The position numbers and the translations under genes are program-made. Below are positions 52,424 through 60,857 of a DNA stretch of 64,000 bases, in pieces (within the stretch, counting starts at the first letter, position 1; each line of letters begins with the position of its first letter). The notes under the pieces are model-generated. The model did no database searches. It had not been told where the DNA came from and was given only the letters and a program-made list of their open reading frames with translations. Source of the DNA: JAFALK01 sp036500605 (GTDB taxonomy: Bacteria > Pseudomonadota > Gammaproteobacteria > Burkholderiales > Burkholderiaceae_C). The stretch spans positions 1 to 64,000 of the forward strand of contig DASYBU010000032.1 of assembly GCA_036500605.1 (NCBI GenBank), read 5' to 3'.

Positions 52424-52753
52424 TCAGCATGCGCAAGAGGCGCCGCTGCTCTCGACGGCGCAAGCCGCACCTTGGCAGCAGTTCTCGGTCAGATATCCGA
52501 GCACTGCGTTCATCCTGTCGTAGGCCGCCCGATAGATCAGGTTGCGGCTTGCGCGCTCTTGCGTAACCAGGCCGGCTTGGACCAACTCCTTCAGATGAAA
52601 GGAGAGCGTGGCCGGTGGCACACCGAGCGCCTCCTGGATCGAGCCTGGCGTCAAACCCGGCTCGCCCACGACAACCAACGCTCGGAAGATCTGGAGGCGT
52701 AGCGGCTGGGCCAGCGCAGAGAGCGCTTTGATGACATCATTTTGTTCCATCAT
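52424..52753 (-). CDS. arsR: ArsR-family arsenic-responsive repressor, 109 aa
   Basis: A small winged-helix repressor (SALAQPLRLQIFRALVVVG, then LGVPPATLSFHLKELVQAGLV). The canonical ELCVCDL metal site in the recognition-helix region is absent. Instead the C-terminus has Cys92-Cys93 and Cys98 (ENCCQGAAC) plus Cys107 and Cys109, matching the Acidithiobacillus-type ArsR whose As(III) site is C-terminal. The first of two ATGs (52753) was taken. No Shine-Dalgarno sequence is seen, and the -10-like element ends about seven bases upstream, so the mRNA may be leaderless. It heads the operon arsR-arsC-aqpS-arsH. Confidence 0.88.
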   Translation of the reverse strand: MMEQNDVIKALSALAQPLRLQIFRALVVVGEPGLTPGSIQEALGVPPATLSFHLKELVQAGLVTQERASRNLIYRAAYDRMNAVLGYLTENCCQGAACAVESSGASCAC

Positions 52754-52789
52754 TCGATTATTATGGAAGTAATGATTGAATGCAAGCAA
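52754..52789 (-). promoter_or_regulatory. arsR promoter and operator dyad
   Basis: On the minus strand TTGCTT (52784-52789) and CATAAT (52760-52765) are 18 bp apart. A 9-bp inverted repeat (52754-52762 with 52771-52779, 7 of 9 matched, 8-bp centre) covers the -10, as expected of an ArsR operator. Confidence 0.65.
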
Positions 52790-53123
52790 TTGGGGCGAGT
52801 GCCCGGCCGCACCCGCATCACTCATCCGTGCGCAGCCGCTGCGGAGATCTGGTCGCTTGCTGCCTACACGCGCTTGGCCGCCGCCTCTAAGCGCTGAGTG
52901 ATCGAGCCCTTCCATGCTCTGGCTGGCATCAAGCGATGCCAGCCCTCCAATTGCGACCCTCGCTGCGAAGGCCGAGTGCACTGCTCTTCGGCGTCGAATG
53001 TCGGCTTCTGGAGTCCCCAGCGCCTCTAGTGGATGTCCGCAATTGAGTAGAGCGGTGGCGTTTGGACCACAAACCAATGTCCGCAACCAGCCTGTAGCCG
53101 CCATAGCACTCTCCCAGCACTTC
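52790..53123. other. Intergenic stretch upstream of arsR
   Basis: About 330 bp between the arsR promoter and the end of the HD-GYP gene. Open frames here are short and unlike any family. I see no RNA gene or repeat. It must hold the 3' end of the HD-GYP transcript, but no clear T-tailed hairpin was found. Confidence 0.5.
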
Positions 53124-55211
53124 TCAGACCGCCTGCACCGCCCCCACCAACTCCGTCGCCGCGTGAACCGGCGTGGGCTCGTCCGCCTCCTCGTCCCGAA
53201 ACTCCTGAGCAATTTGCAGGATCGCAGGCTCGATCTCGAAGAACGCGTCAAGCACGACAGGGTCGAAGGTCGTGCTGCGCATAGCTCGCATCAAGGCCAT
53301 TGAATCGCCGTGCGTGAAGGGTTCCTTGTAGCAGCGCCTGCTGATCAGTGCGTCATAGATGTCGGCCGTCGCCATGATGCGGCCCGAGAGCGGCACCGCT
53401 TGGCCGGCCAGGCCCAGGGGGTAGCCGGTGCCGTCCCACTTTTCGTGATGCGAGCCGGCGATCTCGGCGGCGATGGCGAGGAAGTTGTCGCCTTCGATCC
53501 GGCCGGCCGTGCTGAAAATGATGCGCCGGCCGAATTCGGCGTGCTGCTTCATGATCGCCATCTCCTCCAGGGTCAGCGGCCCCGGCTTGAGCAGGATGTG
53601 GTCGGGCACGCCGACCTTGCCGATATCGTGCAGCGGCGCTGAAAGGAACAGCAGCTGGATGAACTCGTCCGTCAGGATGTCCGTGTAGTGCCCTGAACGC
53701 CTCAACTGCTCGGCGATCGCACGCACGTAGTGTTGCGTGCGCTTGATGTGGGCGCCGGTTTCCGGATCGCGTGTCTCGGCCACGGCGGCCATCGATTCGA
53801 TGGTGACCTGGCGCGCATTCTCAAGCCTGCGCCGCCAGATGTGCGCCCGGCGTTTTTCCAGGGCAAGGCGCAAGATGAAGTAGCCAACGAGCAGAGTGCC
53901 ACCGGTTGCAAGAGGAGCACCAGCAGGCACGAGCAGCGCGCCGCGCGCGAACAGTGCCGCGCTGGCACCCAGCACGGCGGTGCCGGCCAGCACATTGACG
54001 ACGACGAAGCCCGCGGTTCCCGCGCCCGACAGGAACAGCCCGACGAGCAAGGCGGCGATCAAGGCGCAAGCCGCGAGGACGGCTGCGCCGCTCCAGGCCG
54101 GCGCGCCGACGATCCGGTCCTGCAAGATCCCTTCGGACATCGCCGCATGCATCTTCAGGCCGGGGAAGCGCTCGTCGAGGGCTGTCGCGTGAATGTCGTT
54201 GAGCCCCGCCGCCGAGCTGCCGATATAGACAATCTTGTCGCGCACGCTATCAGGGTCGAAACGGCCGTTCAGCACATCGGCGGCAGAGAGTGCGGCGTAA
54301 CCCGAAGAGGCTGCATCGAGCCTGAGCAGCGCATTGCCCTTCGCATCGATCGGCACCCGGTGCGAGCCGATGCGGATGGCCAGTCCGTCGGCGTTTGACT
54401 CGATGGTGCCGGAAGCCACGCCCAGCGCGCGCAGGGTCGTGGCCAGCGCCAGGCTCGGGTGGATCACGCCGGCGTGACGAATCAGCAGCGGCATGCGGCG
54501 CAGCACGCCATCGGCATCCGGATGCACGTTCATGAATCCTGTCGCGCGGATCTGCGAGGCGATCGGCTCCGCGTTGGACATGGCGCCGGGCGCATCGGGC
54601 AGATCGAGCAGGTCGATGCGGCCGTCGAAGCCGACGCCGGGCCGCGGACTGGCGCTGGCGCGGGTGATGTGGTCGAAATAGAAATACGTGGCGCCGACGA
54701 CCCCCGCTCGGCCCGCGACCTGGCCCAGATATCCGTCGTTGTCCTGCAATCCGTCGGGCAGGCCGCTGAAGGCGAGGTCGAGTCCGAAGTCGCGCTTGTA
54801 GGCCTGCTGGATCGTCGTCAGCGAAGCGCGGTCGGCTTCCGGAAAACCAATGTCGAGCCCGATCGCTGCCGGCTTCTGCGCCGCGATGCGTTCGATCAGC
54901 GTCGCAAAACGGTAGCGCGGCCACGGCCATTGGCCGACGGAAGCCAGACTGATTTCGTCAACGTCGACCACGACGACATCGCGCATCGGCGCCCTCGATG
55001 CGAAGCTGCGCTCGAACGTGTCGAGCAGGAATGCATCGAGTTGCGCGACGGGCGGAACCCGGCACAAGCCCGCGACGCCGATGAGCAGCGAGATCGCGAG
55101 GGCCGCGACAAACAATCCCGCCGCACGACGCGGTGAAAGGCCGATGCCCGGCGCATCCGCTCGGCCCAGCGGGCTCATGGACGGCTTCGATGGCGGCGTC
55201 GCGTCGCTCAC
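53124..55211 (-). CDS. CHASE2 sensor with HD-GYP c-di-GMP phosphodiesterase domain, 695 aa
   Basis: Membrane signalling protein. One N-terminal helix (about 30-50) is followed by an extracytoplasmic CHASE2 domain (about 55-360, with VVVDVDEISLASVGQWPWPR and IVYIGSSAAGLND). Three membrane helices lie near 370-450, then a short coiled coil, then the HD-GYP domain (about 465-670) with APLHDIGKVGVPD and HHEKWDGTGYP, the intact metal and GYP motifs of active c-di-GMP phosphodiesterases. It starts with GTG overlapping the OmpA-lipoprotein stop. The first residues are Pro/Ser-rich and cytoplasmic. The signal sensed is unknown. Confidence 0.88.
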   Translation of the reverse strand: MSDATPPSKPSMSPLGRADAPGIGLSPRRAAGLFVAALAISLLIGVAGLCRVPPVAQLDAFLLDTFERSFASRAPMRDVVVVDVDEISLASVGQWPWPRYRFATLIERIAAQKPAAIGLDIGFPEADRASLTTIQQAYKRDFGLDLAFSGLPDGLQDNDGYLGQVAGRAGVVGATYFYFDHITRASASPRPGVGFDGRIDLLDLPDAPGAMSNAEPIASQIRATGFMNVHPDADGVLRRMPLLIRHAGVIHPSLALATTLRALGVASGTIESNADGLAIRIGSHRVPIDAKGNALLRLDAASSGYAALSAADVLNGRFDPDSVRDKIVYIGSSAAGLNDIHATALDERFPGLKMHAAMSEGILQDRIVGAPAWSGAAVLAACALIAALLVGLFLSGAGTAGFVVVNVLAGTAVLGASAALFARGALLVPAGAPLATGGTLLVGYFILRLALEKRRAHIWRRRLENARQVTIESMAAVAETRDPETGAHIKRTQHYVRAIAEQLRRSGHYTDILTDEFIQLLFLSAPLHDIGKVGVPDHILLKPGPLTLEEMAIMKQHAEFGRRIIFSTAGRIEGDNFLAIAAEIAGSHHEKWDGTGYPLGLAGQAVPLSGRIMATADIYDALISRRCYKEPFTHGDSMALMRAMRSTTFDPVVLDAFFEIEPAILQIAQEFRDEEADEPTPVHAATELVGAVQAV

Positions 55212-55831
55212 AGGATCACCACCTCGGCACGCCGATTCTTCGGCTCGGGCTTGTGCCCGTCGTTCGGCACGAGCGGCGAGCGGTCACCAAAGTACTCGAC
55301 CTGAACCTGTGCGAATTCGGCATCGCTCTTGCGCAGCAATTCAGCGACCACACGGGCGCGCAACTCGGAGAGATGTTCGTTGCGCTCCTCGGTGCCGCTC
55401 GCGTCCGCGTGACCATATACCGTGATCTCGGTCGGCTTGCGGTCTTTCGCGGCCTTGATCATCTCGGGCACCAGGGCTTTGGATTGTTCCGTCAGGGCCA
55501 CGCTGTCGAGCACGAAATAAAGCGTGAAGGTGAGCGGCTTTGTCGGCTGCGCCTTCAGCAGCGCACCGTATTGCTGCTCGATCGATTGCTTCTCTTTCGG
55601 CTTCGCCTGCGAGGGCATCGATCGTGGATCATCGACAGTCACGGCATTGAACGCCTCGCTGATGCGCTGCTGCCCTCCTCCGTCCGCCACCACGACGGCG
55701 CCGACGTGACCGTCCTCATCGGGCAGCAGCACAACGGTCGTGCGCGGCCCGCAGGCGCATCCGCTCAGCATGGCCGTGACGACGAAGGCCCAGCACGCCA
55801 GCGAACGAGTCTTCAGCAGCTTCGGTATCAC
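55208..55831 (-). CDS. OmpA-family lipoprotein, 207 aa
   Basis: The lipobox signal FVVTAMLSGCACG (Cys near residue 25) anchors it to a membrane. A linker of about 70 residues is followed by an OmpA-like peptidoglycan-binding domain with LYFVLDSVALTEQ, ITVYGHADASGTEERNEHLSELRA and the terminal RRAEVVIL. The usual NxxLSxxRA core is present as NEHLSELRA. It has a GTG start overlapping the FecR-domain stop, and its own stop overlaps the CHASE2 gene start. A cell-wall-linked partner of the CHASE2 sensor is plausible. Confidence 0.85.
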   Translation of the reverse strand: MIPKLLKTRSLACWAFVVTAMLSGCACGPRTTVVLLPDEDGHVGAVVVADGGGQQRISEAFNAVTVDDPRSMPSQAKPKEKQSIEQQYGALLKAQPTKPLTFTLYFVLDSVALTEQSKALVPEMIKAAKDRKPTEITVYGHADASGTEERNEHLSELRARVVAELLRKSDAEFAQVQVEYFGDRSPLVPNDGHKPEPKNRRAEVVIL

Positions 55832-56292
55832 TGCGCTTCAATGATGAAGCGGGTGCCGCGCACGCCCACCGTCGAGGTCGGCGTGTCCACCTTTACCGAT
55901 TCGGGCGACAGCTTGCCGATCTTGCCTGACGAGTACACGGCCGAGCCTTTGGCCAGGTAGACCGAGAAGGCGTACTTCGCCTGCTTGGGCTCGAAGACGT
56001 AGTCGCGCACTTTCACGTCGCTGCCCGCGCCCAAGGTCAGCAAGGTGCCGTCCCTGAAGACGAGGCCTGCGGAGGCGCCAGCGTCCGACGTCAACCGGTC
56101 CGCGACGAACAACTGCATGCCTGGCGCTGCCGCAAGCTTGCTGTCGGCCCTGAGCACGTACACGTGGCCCACGACACTTTTGAACAAGGCGACATGCTGT
56201 TCATCGGCCGCGAATGCGGATCCGCCAGCAGTGAACAAGGCGGCCAGCGTGGTCAGGGTGGCCAGGGCGGTGATGCACTTCTTGGTGTTCAT
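55828..56292 (-). CDS. FecR-domain exported protein, 154 aa
   Basis: The signal peptide is at residues 1-29 (ending AFAA). One FecR domain follows (LFKSVVGHVYVLRADSKL, LTSDAGASAGLVFRDGTLLTLG, VDTPTSTVGVRGTRFII). Such stand-alone periplasmic FecR proteins are commonly found with OmpA-like and CHASE2 genes and are not the TonB-linked anti-sigma FecR. GGAGAAC lies before the ATG. It is the first gene of a three-gene operon held together by 4-bp overlaps. Confidence 0.87.
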   Translation of the reverse strand: MNTKKCITALATLTTLAALFTAGGSAFAADEQHVALFKSVVGHVYVLRADSKLAAAPGMQLFVADRLTSDAGASAGLVFRDGTLLTLGAGSDVKVRDYVFEPKQAKYAFSVYLAKGSAVYSSGKIGKLSPESVKVDTPTSTVGVRGTRFIIEAQ

Positions 56293-56936
56293 TGAGTTCT
56301 CCGCAGGAGGTCAACAGTGAGGACGGACGTACATCAGGTGGAGAGCACCGGCCTGGTCGCCTTCATCGAGGAAGCCGCTGCCAATGCGCTCAGTACGCTG
56401 ATTGGAACGTGGAAGTCACGGCGCATCGCAAGACCGGGGCATGTTGGAGTGACGAAGTTCACGTTCCGCAGGGGCGCAGATCAGCGGCCGGACCATCGCC
56501 ATGCCCAAAAGCTCAAAGAGGACGACCCAGCCGCCACCCTCTTCGACCTCCCCGCCCAATGCCGACAAGGCATTGAAGGCCGCGCAAACCAACGAGCTGG
56601 CCGGCGTCGATGACCCAATCGCGGGCCGCCACGTCGCGCATCGCGCGGCACGTCCATATCCACATTCTTCAGGTTGTGCTCGCGGGCGCCGCGGACGCGA
56701 ACGAAGCCGGATGTCTTCATGAGCTTTTCCCTGGATCTGGCTCCCCAATAGAAAGACCCAGCGGTTTGACGGCTGGGCCTTGTCGTTTCCGGATCTCGAG
56801 GATCGCCTTGGAGGCTTTTGCCTTGCCGGCTACGACGCATCGGGGAAACGACAGCGTCAGCTTAAATCGACTCGCGGAAGGCTCATGTCAGCCTGCGACG
56901 GCTGGGCTTGTAGGACCTGCCTGTCGGCGGCGCAAC
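56293..56936. other. Gene-poor region with decayed DNA
   Basis: About 640 bp without an intact gene. It contains a uvrA remnant (separate entry). The rest is open in several frames on both strands with no family recognised, and is best read as eroded coding sequence. Confidence 0.5.
56600..56720 (-). pseudogene. Internally deleted uvrA-like remnant
   Basis: From an ATG at 56720 the frame reads MKTSGFVRVRGAREHNLKNV followed by DMDVPRDA, the standard N-terminus of UvrA-type excinuclease ATPases. The next expected residues (Walker A region) are missing. Instead, shifted by one frame from 56641, MRDVAARDWVIDAG follows, resembling the ADWVIDLG segment near the UvrA C-terminus. A large internal deletion of a UvrA2-type gene explains both pieces. 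It is not functional. Confidence 0.6.
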
Positions 56937-58466
56937 TCAAGGCGAGGTCCGCGCCGCCTCGCCTTTCGGGGGCGCGGCAATCGCCTTGTTCAGCGCGGCA
57001 AAGCGTTGCAGCAGACGGCCCTCGCTGGCCGTCACGTCGCGCTGGGATTGCAGCACGCCTCTCTGACCATCGAGCACGGCGGTGTAGTCGACAGTCCCGC
57101 CCTCGTAGCGGGCCAGCGCCAGCTTCAGCGATTCGCGATTGTTGAGGTCGCGAGCTTTCAGGCTGGAGAGCTGCTCGCTCTCTGCCGCGTAGCCGTTCAG
57201 CGCATCGTCGATCTCGTGCCAGGCCGCCATCACGGTGCGCTGGTAAGCCACCGCGGCCTCCTGCTGTTGCAGCTCCCGCAATTGCACGACCCGCAGGCGG
57301 CGGCCGTGGTCGAAGATCGGCAGATCCAGGCTCGGGCCGACGGTCCAGGTGCGGCTCCCCCAACTGCCAAACTTGCTGTCCGCGGTGGACTCGAACCCGA
57401 AGTGGCCGCCCAGTTTGATGCTGGGATAGAGATCCGCCTTGGCGACACCGATGTTCGCAGTGGCGGCGCGCAGCTTGGCCTCCGCGGCCTGGATATCGGG
57501 GCGGCGCTGAGCGACCTCCGACGGCAATCCCAGCGCCAGCGCTGGCAGCGCGGCCACGTCGGCCACGTCGGCTACGTCGGCCTCCGGTGCGGCTTTTGCC
57601 AGCAAGGCGTTCAGTGCGCCCGGATGCTCCCCGAGCAGCAGCTCGATCTGCCCGATGCTGGCGGCCTGCTGTGCCAGCAGGGGCGGTATCTGCGCACGGC
57701 TGGCCTCCAGATCACCATGCTGCCGCGCCAGATCCAGCTCGGCTAACGCGCCGGCATTGGCGCGCGCCTGCAAGAGCGACAGGCGCTCCTGCTGAGCGGC
57801 GATGTCTCGTGACAGGACATCCTGCTGCCGCTGCGCCGTGCGCAGCTCGATATAGTGCCGCGCAACGTCGCTTGCAAGCGTCATGCGGGCCTGTTCCAGA
57901 AGTGCGGCCTGCGTAGCGACATCGGCGTCTGCCGCTTCGATCGCATGCCGGACGCGCCCCCACAGGTCCAGTTCCCAGGACGCATCAAAGCCCGCCTGGT
58001 AGAGGTTGAACGGCTCGCTGAGCAGCGAGACGAGTTGATCACGGTTGCCCGCCGCGCCACCGATGACATCGAGCATCCGGGTGCTGGCGCCGACTTCGCT
58101 CTGGCGCTGACGCGTCGCGCCGGCGGTTCCATTGACCTGCGGCCCGGCCTGCGCCGCGGTCACGCCGCGCTGGACGCGGGCTTGCGCGAAATGCAGTGCG
58201 GCCGTGCGCAGATCGGGGCTGGCCGCGACGGCACGACGCTCAAGTTCATCGAGCACAGGGTCGCGCAACATCGTCCACCAGGATGGCGGCCACGCCGGCG
58301 CGGCGGAGGCGGCCGACGCACCGGCCAATGGAGGATGCAGGCTCGAGTCACCGCTGCGCCATTGCGACCAATCTGCAGGCGCCGGTGTGTCGGGCTTGAC
58401 GAAAGCCGGGCCAGTGGCGCAACCGGCCAACATGAGCAAGAGAATCAGAGGGGAGGCTTTGGACAT
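56937..58466 (-). CDS. Outer-membrane efflux lipoprotein (NodT/OprM/CusC family), 509 aa
   Basis: TolC-like channel for the ABC export system. The lipobox signal ILLLMLAGCATG has Cys near residue 16. Two OEP repeats follow (DPVLDELERRAVAASPDLRTA and SEVAQRRPDIQAAEAKLRAATANIGVAKADLYP), as in RND- and ABC-linked factors. A coding triplet of ADV (ADVADVADVA, 9-bp repeats at 57552-57578) sits in the linker before the second repeat. The start was set at MSKASPL; the longer frame is not conserved-looking. It is the last gene of the export operon, 13 bp after a permease gene. Confidence 0.88.
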   Translation of the reverse strand: MSKASPLILLLMLAGCATGPAFVKPDTPAPADWSQWRSGDSSLHPPLAGASAASAAPAWPPSWWTMLRDPVLDELERRAVAASPDLRTAALHFAQARVQRGVTAAQAGPQVNGTAGATRQRQSEVGASTRMLDVIGGAAGNRDQLVSLLSEPFNLYQAGFDASWELDLWGRVRHAIEAADADVATQAALLEQARMTLASDVARHYIELRTAQRQQDVLSRDIAAQQERLSLLQARANAGALAELDLARQHGDLEASRAQIPPLLAQQAASIGQIELLLGEHPGALNALLAKAAPEADVADVADVAALPALALGLPSEVAQRRPDIQAAEAKLRAATANIGVAKADLYPSIKLGGHFGFESTADSKFGSWGSRTWTVGPSLDLPIFDHGRRLRVVQLRELQQQEAAVAYQRTVMAAWHEIDDALNGYAAESEQLSSLKARDLNNRESLKLALARYEGGTVDYTAVLDGQRGVLQSQRDVTASEGRLLQRFAALNKAIAAPPKGEAARTSP

Positions 58467-58479
58467 GAAGGGCCTCAAT

Positions 58480-59592
58480 TCAAGACAGTCGGTTGCGGAA
58501 GAGCCAGGCGGCCAGGGGCAGCGTGACGGCGGCAATGGCGAGCATCGGCACGAAGTCGAAGGCGATCTCGTGCAGGCCGGCGCCTTCGAGGTAGACGCGC
58601 CGCACCAGGTCCATGCCGAAACGCAGCGGGTTCGCGTAGGTGATCCACTGGAGCACCTTCGGCATATTGGCCACCGGCGTCAGCAGGCCCGAAAGCAGCA
58701 TCAGCGGCATGATCAGCAGGAAGGTGTAGAGCATGGCCTGCTGCATGCTGACCGACAAGGCCGAGATCGACAGGCCGATGCCCACCGCCGCCACCGTGAA
58801 CACGACCAGGCCCAGGTAGAGCACCGCGACCGAGCCGGCCATCGGGATCCGGAACCAGAACAGCAGGATCAGGAAGATGATCGTCGACTGCGTGAGCCCG
58901 ACGAGGATCGAAGGCAGCGCCTTGCCGATCAGCAATTGCATCGGCGTCAGCGGCGTGACGAGGAGCTGGTCGAAGGTGCCCTGCTCGCGCTCGCGCGCCA
59001 CCGACAGCGCGGCCACCAGCAACGTCTGCAGCATGCTCAAGGCGCCGATCAGCGCCGGCATGATGTTCCATCGGGATTCGAGGTTAGGGCTGTACCAGGC
59101 GCGGCGCTCGATGGACAGGGGCGGCGCCCCGGCGCGCTCCGCATTGATCTGCGCAACGATCGCTCCGATCTGCGCGGCCGCGGCGCCGGCGGTCGACGAA
59201 TTGCGGCCGTCCAGGATCAGCTGCACGGGCGCCGACTGGCCCGCGGCGACCCTGCTCTCAAAGTCAGGCGGGAAGCTCAACACCAGCAGCACGCCGTCCT
59301 TGTCGATCGCATCGGCAATCTGGCCGCTCGACGTGAGCATCAGCTCGCGCTTGAAGACGCCGGTGCCGTCCAGGTGCTGAACGATCTGGGCGGCCGTGCT
59401 GCTGTGACTCTGATCCAGCACCGCGTACGGGGCGCGCGTCAAATCGTAGGTGGCGCCGTAGCCGAACAGCAGCGATTGCATCAGCGCCGGCGCGATCAGG
59501 ATCACGCGGCTGCTCGGTTCCTTCAGCAGCGCGAACAATTCCTTGCGGCAGAGATAGCCGATGCGGACGAGGGTTGCGATGAGGTCAGCCAT
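58480..59592 (-). CDS. ABC-2 type exporter permease (YbhR/YhhJ-like), 370 aa
   Basis: A permease with one N-terminal helix (about 27-45), a large periplasmic domain (about 50-175) and five C-terminal helices. AREREQGTFDQLLVTPLTPMQLL is the ABC2_membrane signature before the second helix group. The close paralogue upstream (59597) shares the REWERGTLESLFVTPV form of the same motif. The pair forms a heterodimer with the double ATPase. Export of drugs, cationic compounds or peptides is known for YbhFSR-type systems; the cargo here is unknown. Confidence 0.87.
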   Translation of the reverse strand: MADLIATLVRIGYLCRKELFALLKEPSSRVILIAPALMQSLLFGYGATYDLTRAPYAVLDQSHSSTAAQIVQHLDGTGVFKRELMLTSSGQIADAIDKDGVLLVLSFPPDFESRVAAGQSAPVQLILDGRNSSTAGAAAAQIGAIVAQINAERAGAPPLSIERRAWYSPNLESRWNIMPALIGALSMLQTLLVAALSVAREREQGTFDQLLVTPLTPMQLLIGKALPSILVGLTQSTIIFLILLFWFRIPMAGSVAVLYLGLVVFTVAAVGIGLSISALSVSMQQAMLYTFLLIMPLMLLSGLLTPVANMPKVLQWITYANPLRFGMDLVRRVYLEGAGLHEIAFDFVPMLAIAAVTLPLAAWLFRNRLS

Positions 59593-59596
59593 AGTC

Positions 59597-60724
59597 TCAA
59601 TCGAGGGTCTTGCGCAGCGTGCGGTGCGTGGCCGCCAGCAGCACGACGATGTAGAGCACGAGGATCGCGCAGTCGCGCATGACCATGCCCCAGTTGTCGC
59701 CGGCCAGGAACAGCGTCTTGATCAGCTCCATGAAATGCGTCGCCGGCAGCAGCTGGCTGACGACCTGCACGACGATCGGCACGTTGCGCAGGTCGAAGAC
59801 GAAGCCCGACAACATCATGGCCGGCATGAAGCTGGCGAGCAGCGCGATCTGGCTGGCCTCGAACTGGCTGCGCGTGGCGCCCGAGATGAACAGGCCCAGC
59901 AGCAGCGAGACCGTGAGGTACAGCATGGACGAGAGCGCGATGATCGCCAGCGAGCCGCGCATCGGCACTTCGAACAGGAAGTGCGAGGCCAGCAGGCACA
60001 TCACCAGGTCGATCGCGCCGATGACGAGATAGGGCACCAGCTTGGCCAGCACGATCTCCAGCGAGCGCACCGGCGTGACGAACAGCGACTCCAGCGTGCC
60101 GCGCTCCCATTCGCGGGCGATCAGCAGCGAGGTCAGGAAGGCGCCGATCAGCGTCATCACCAGCACGATCAGCCCCGGCACCAGGAACCAGGTGCTGGTG
60201 TTGGCTTCGTTGAACCACATGCGCTGGACCAGCTCGATGCCGCCAGGGGCCGAGCCCTCCTTGACGCCGGAGCGTGCCGCCTGGATCTGCGCGGCCTGGT
60301 TGAGCGCTCCGCTCACGTAACCCTCTACGGCAGCGGCAGTGTTCGAGTCCACGCCGTTGAGCAGCAGCTGCAATTTGCCCTGGCGCATGGCGTAGTCGTG
60401 CGAGAACTTGGCCGGCACGCGCAGGATGGCGTTGACCTTGCCGTCGCGCATCTGTTGCACGGCGGTGGGCATGTCGTTCAGCCAGACCGGTGACAGATAG
60501 GGCGAGCCCTGCAGCCCGGCCAGCATCTCCTGCGCGGCCGGCGAGCGGTCTTCCAGCACGACAGCCAGCGGCACGTTCTTGACGTCGAAGGACATGCCGT
60601 AGCCGAACAGCAGGATCAGCATCACCGGCAGCAGCAGGCCGACGGCGAGGTTGCTGCGGTCGCGCAGCATCTGTCGCGCTTCCTTGCGCAGCAGAGCGGT
60701 AAAGCGAAGCATGAAACCGGTCAT
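59597..60724 (-). CDS. ABC-2 type exporter permease (YbhS-like), 375 aa
   Basis: Same architecture as its neighbour: an N-terminal helix (NLAVGLLLPVMLILLFGYG), a periplasmic domain with EDRSPAAQEMLAGL, then helices with REWERGTLESLFVTPVRSLE and TRSQFEASQIALLASFMPAMMLSGF. The start was set at MTGFMLRF (60724). The frame is open further upstream, but that DNA consists of hairpins. Four bases separate its stop from the next permease start. Confidence 0.87.
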   Translation of the reverse strand: MTGFMLRFTALLRKEARQMLRDRSNLAVGLLLPVMLILLFGYGMSFDVKNVPLAVVLEDRSPAAQEMLAGLQGSPYLSPVWLNDMPTAVQQMRDGKVNAILRVPAKFSHDYAMRQGKLQLLLNGVDSNTAAAVEGYVSGALNQAAQIQAARSGVKEGSAPGGIELVQRMWFNEANTSTWFLVPGLIVLVMTLIGAFLTSLLIAREWERGTLESLFVTPVRSLEIVLAKLVPYLVIGAIDLVMCLLASHFLFEVPMRGSLAIIALSSMLYLTVSLLLGLFISGATRSQFEASQIALLASFMPAMMLSGFVFDLRNVPIVVQVVSQLLPATHFMELIKTLFLAGDNWGMVMRDCAILVLYIVVLLAATHRTLRKTLD

Positions 60725-60756
60725 GTGAGCCCCTCGTCCAGCGGGTACGCTAGCCG

Positions 60757-60808
60757 GTCCCCCGAGGGGACGGCGATGCTTGCGGCGTCGAGCCGCAAGC
60801 ACATCGCC
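60757..60808. repeat. Double hairpin (REP-like) inside the export operon
   Basis: Two adjacent perfect stems: GTCCCC/GGGGAC with a 3-base loop at 60757-60771; and GCTTGCGGC/GCCGCAAGC at 60778-60800, extended outward by GGCGAT/ATCGCC (to 60808). They lie in the 133-bp gap between the ATPase and the first permease, the only large gap in the operon. The sequence looks like a repetitive extragenic palindrome, but no second copy was seen in this window. Confidence 0.6.
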
Positions 60809-60857
60809 ATACGGGCCGGCTTGGGAGCGGCCCGGCGCTCGGCCCCGGAGGCACGAA

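Noticed and set aside
52914..53303. 129-codon plus-strand open frame overlapping the end of the HD-GYP gene
   Set aside because: It is antisense to the conserved HD-GYP C-terminus and without protein-like features.
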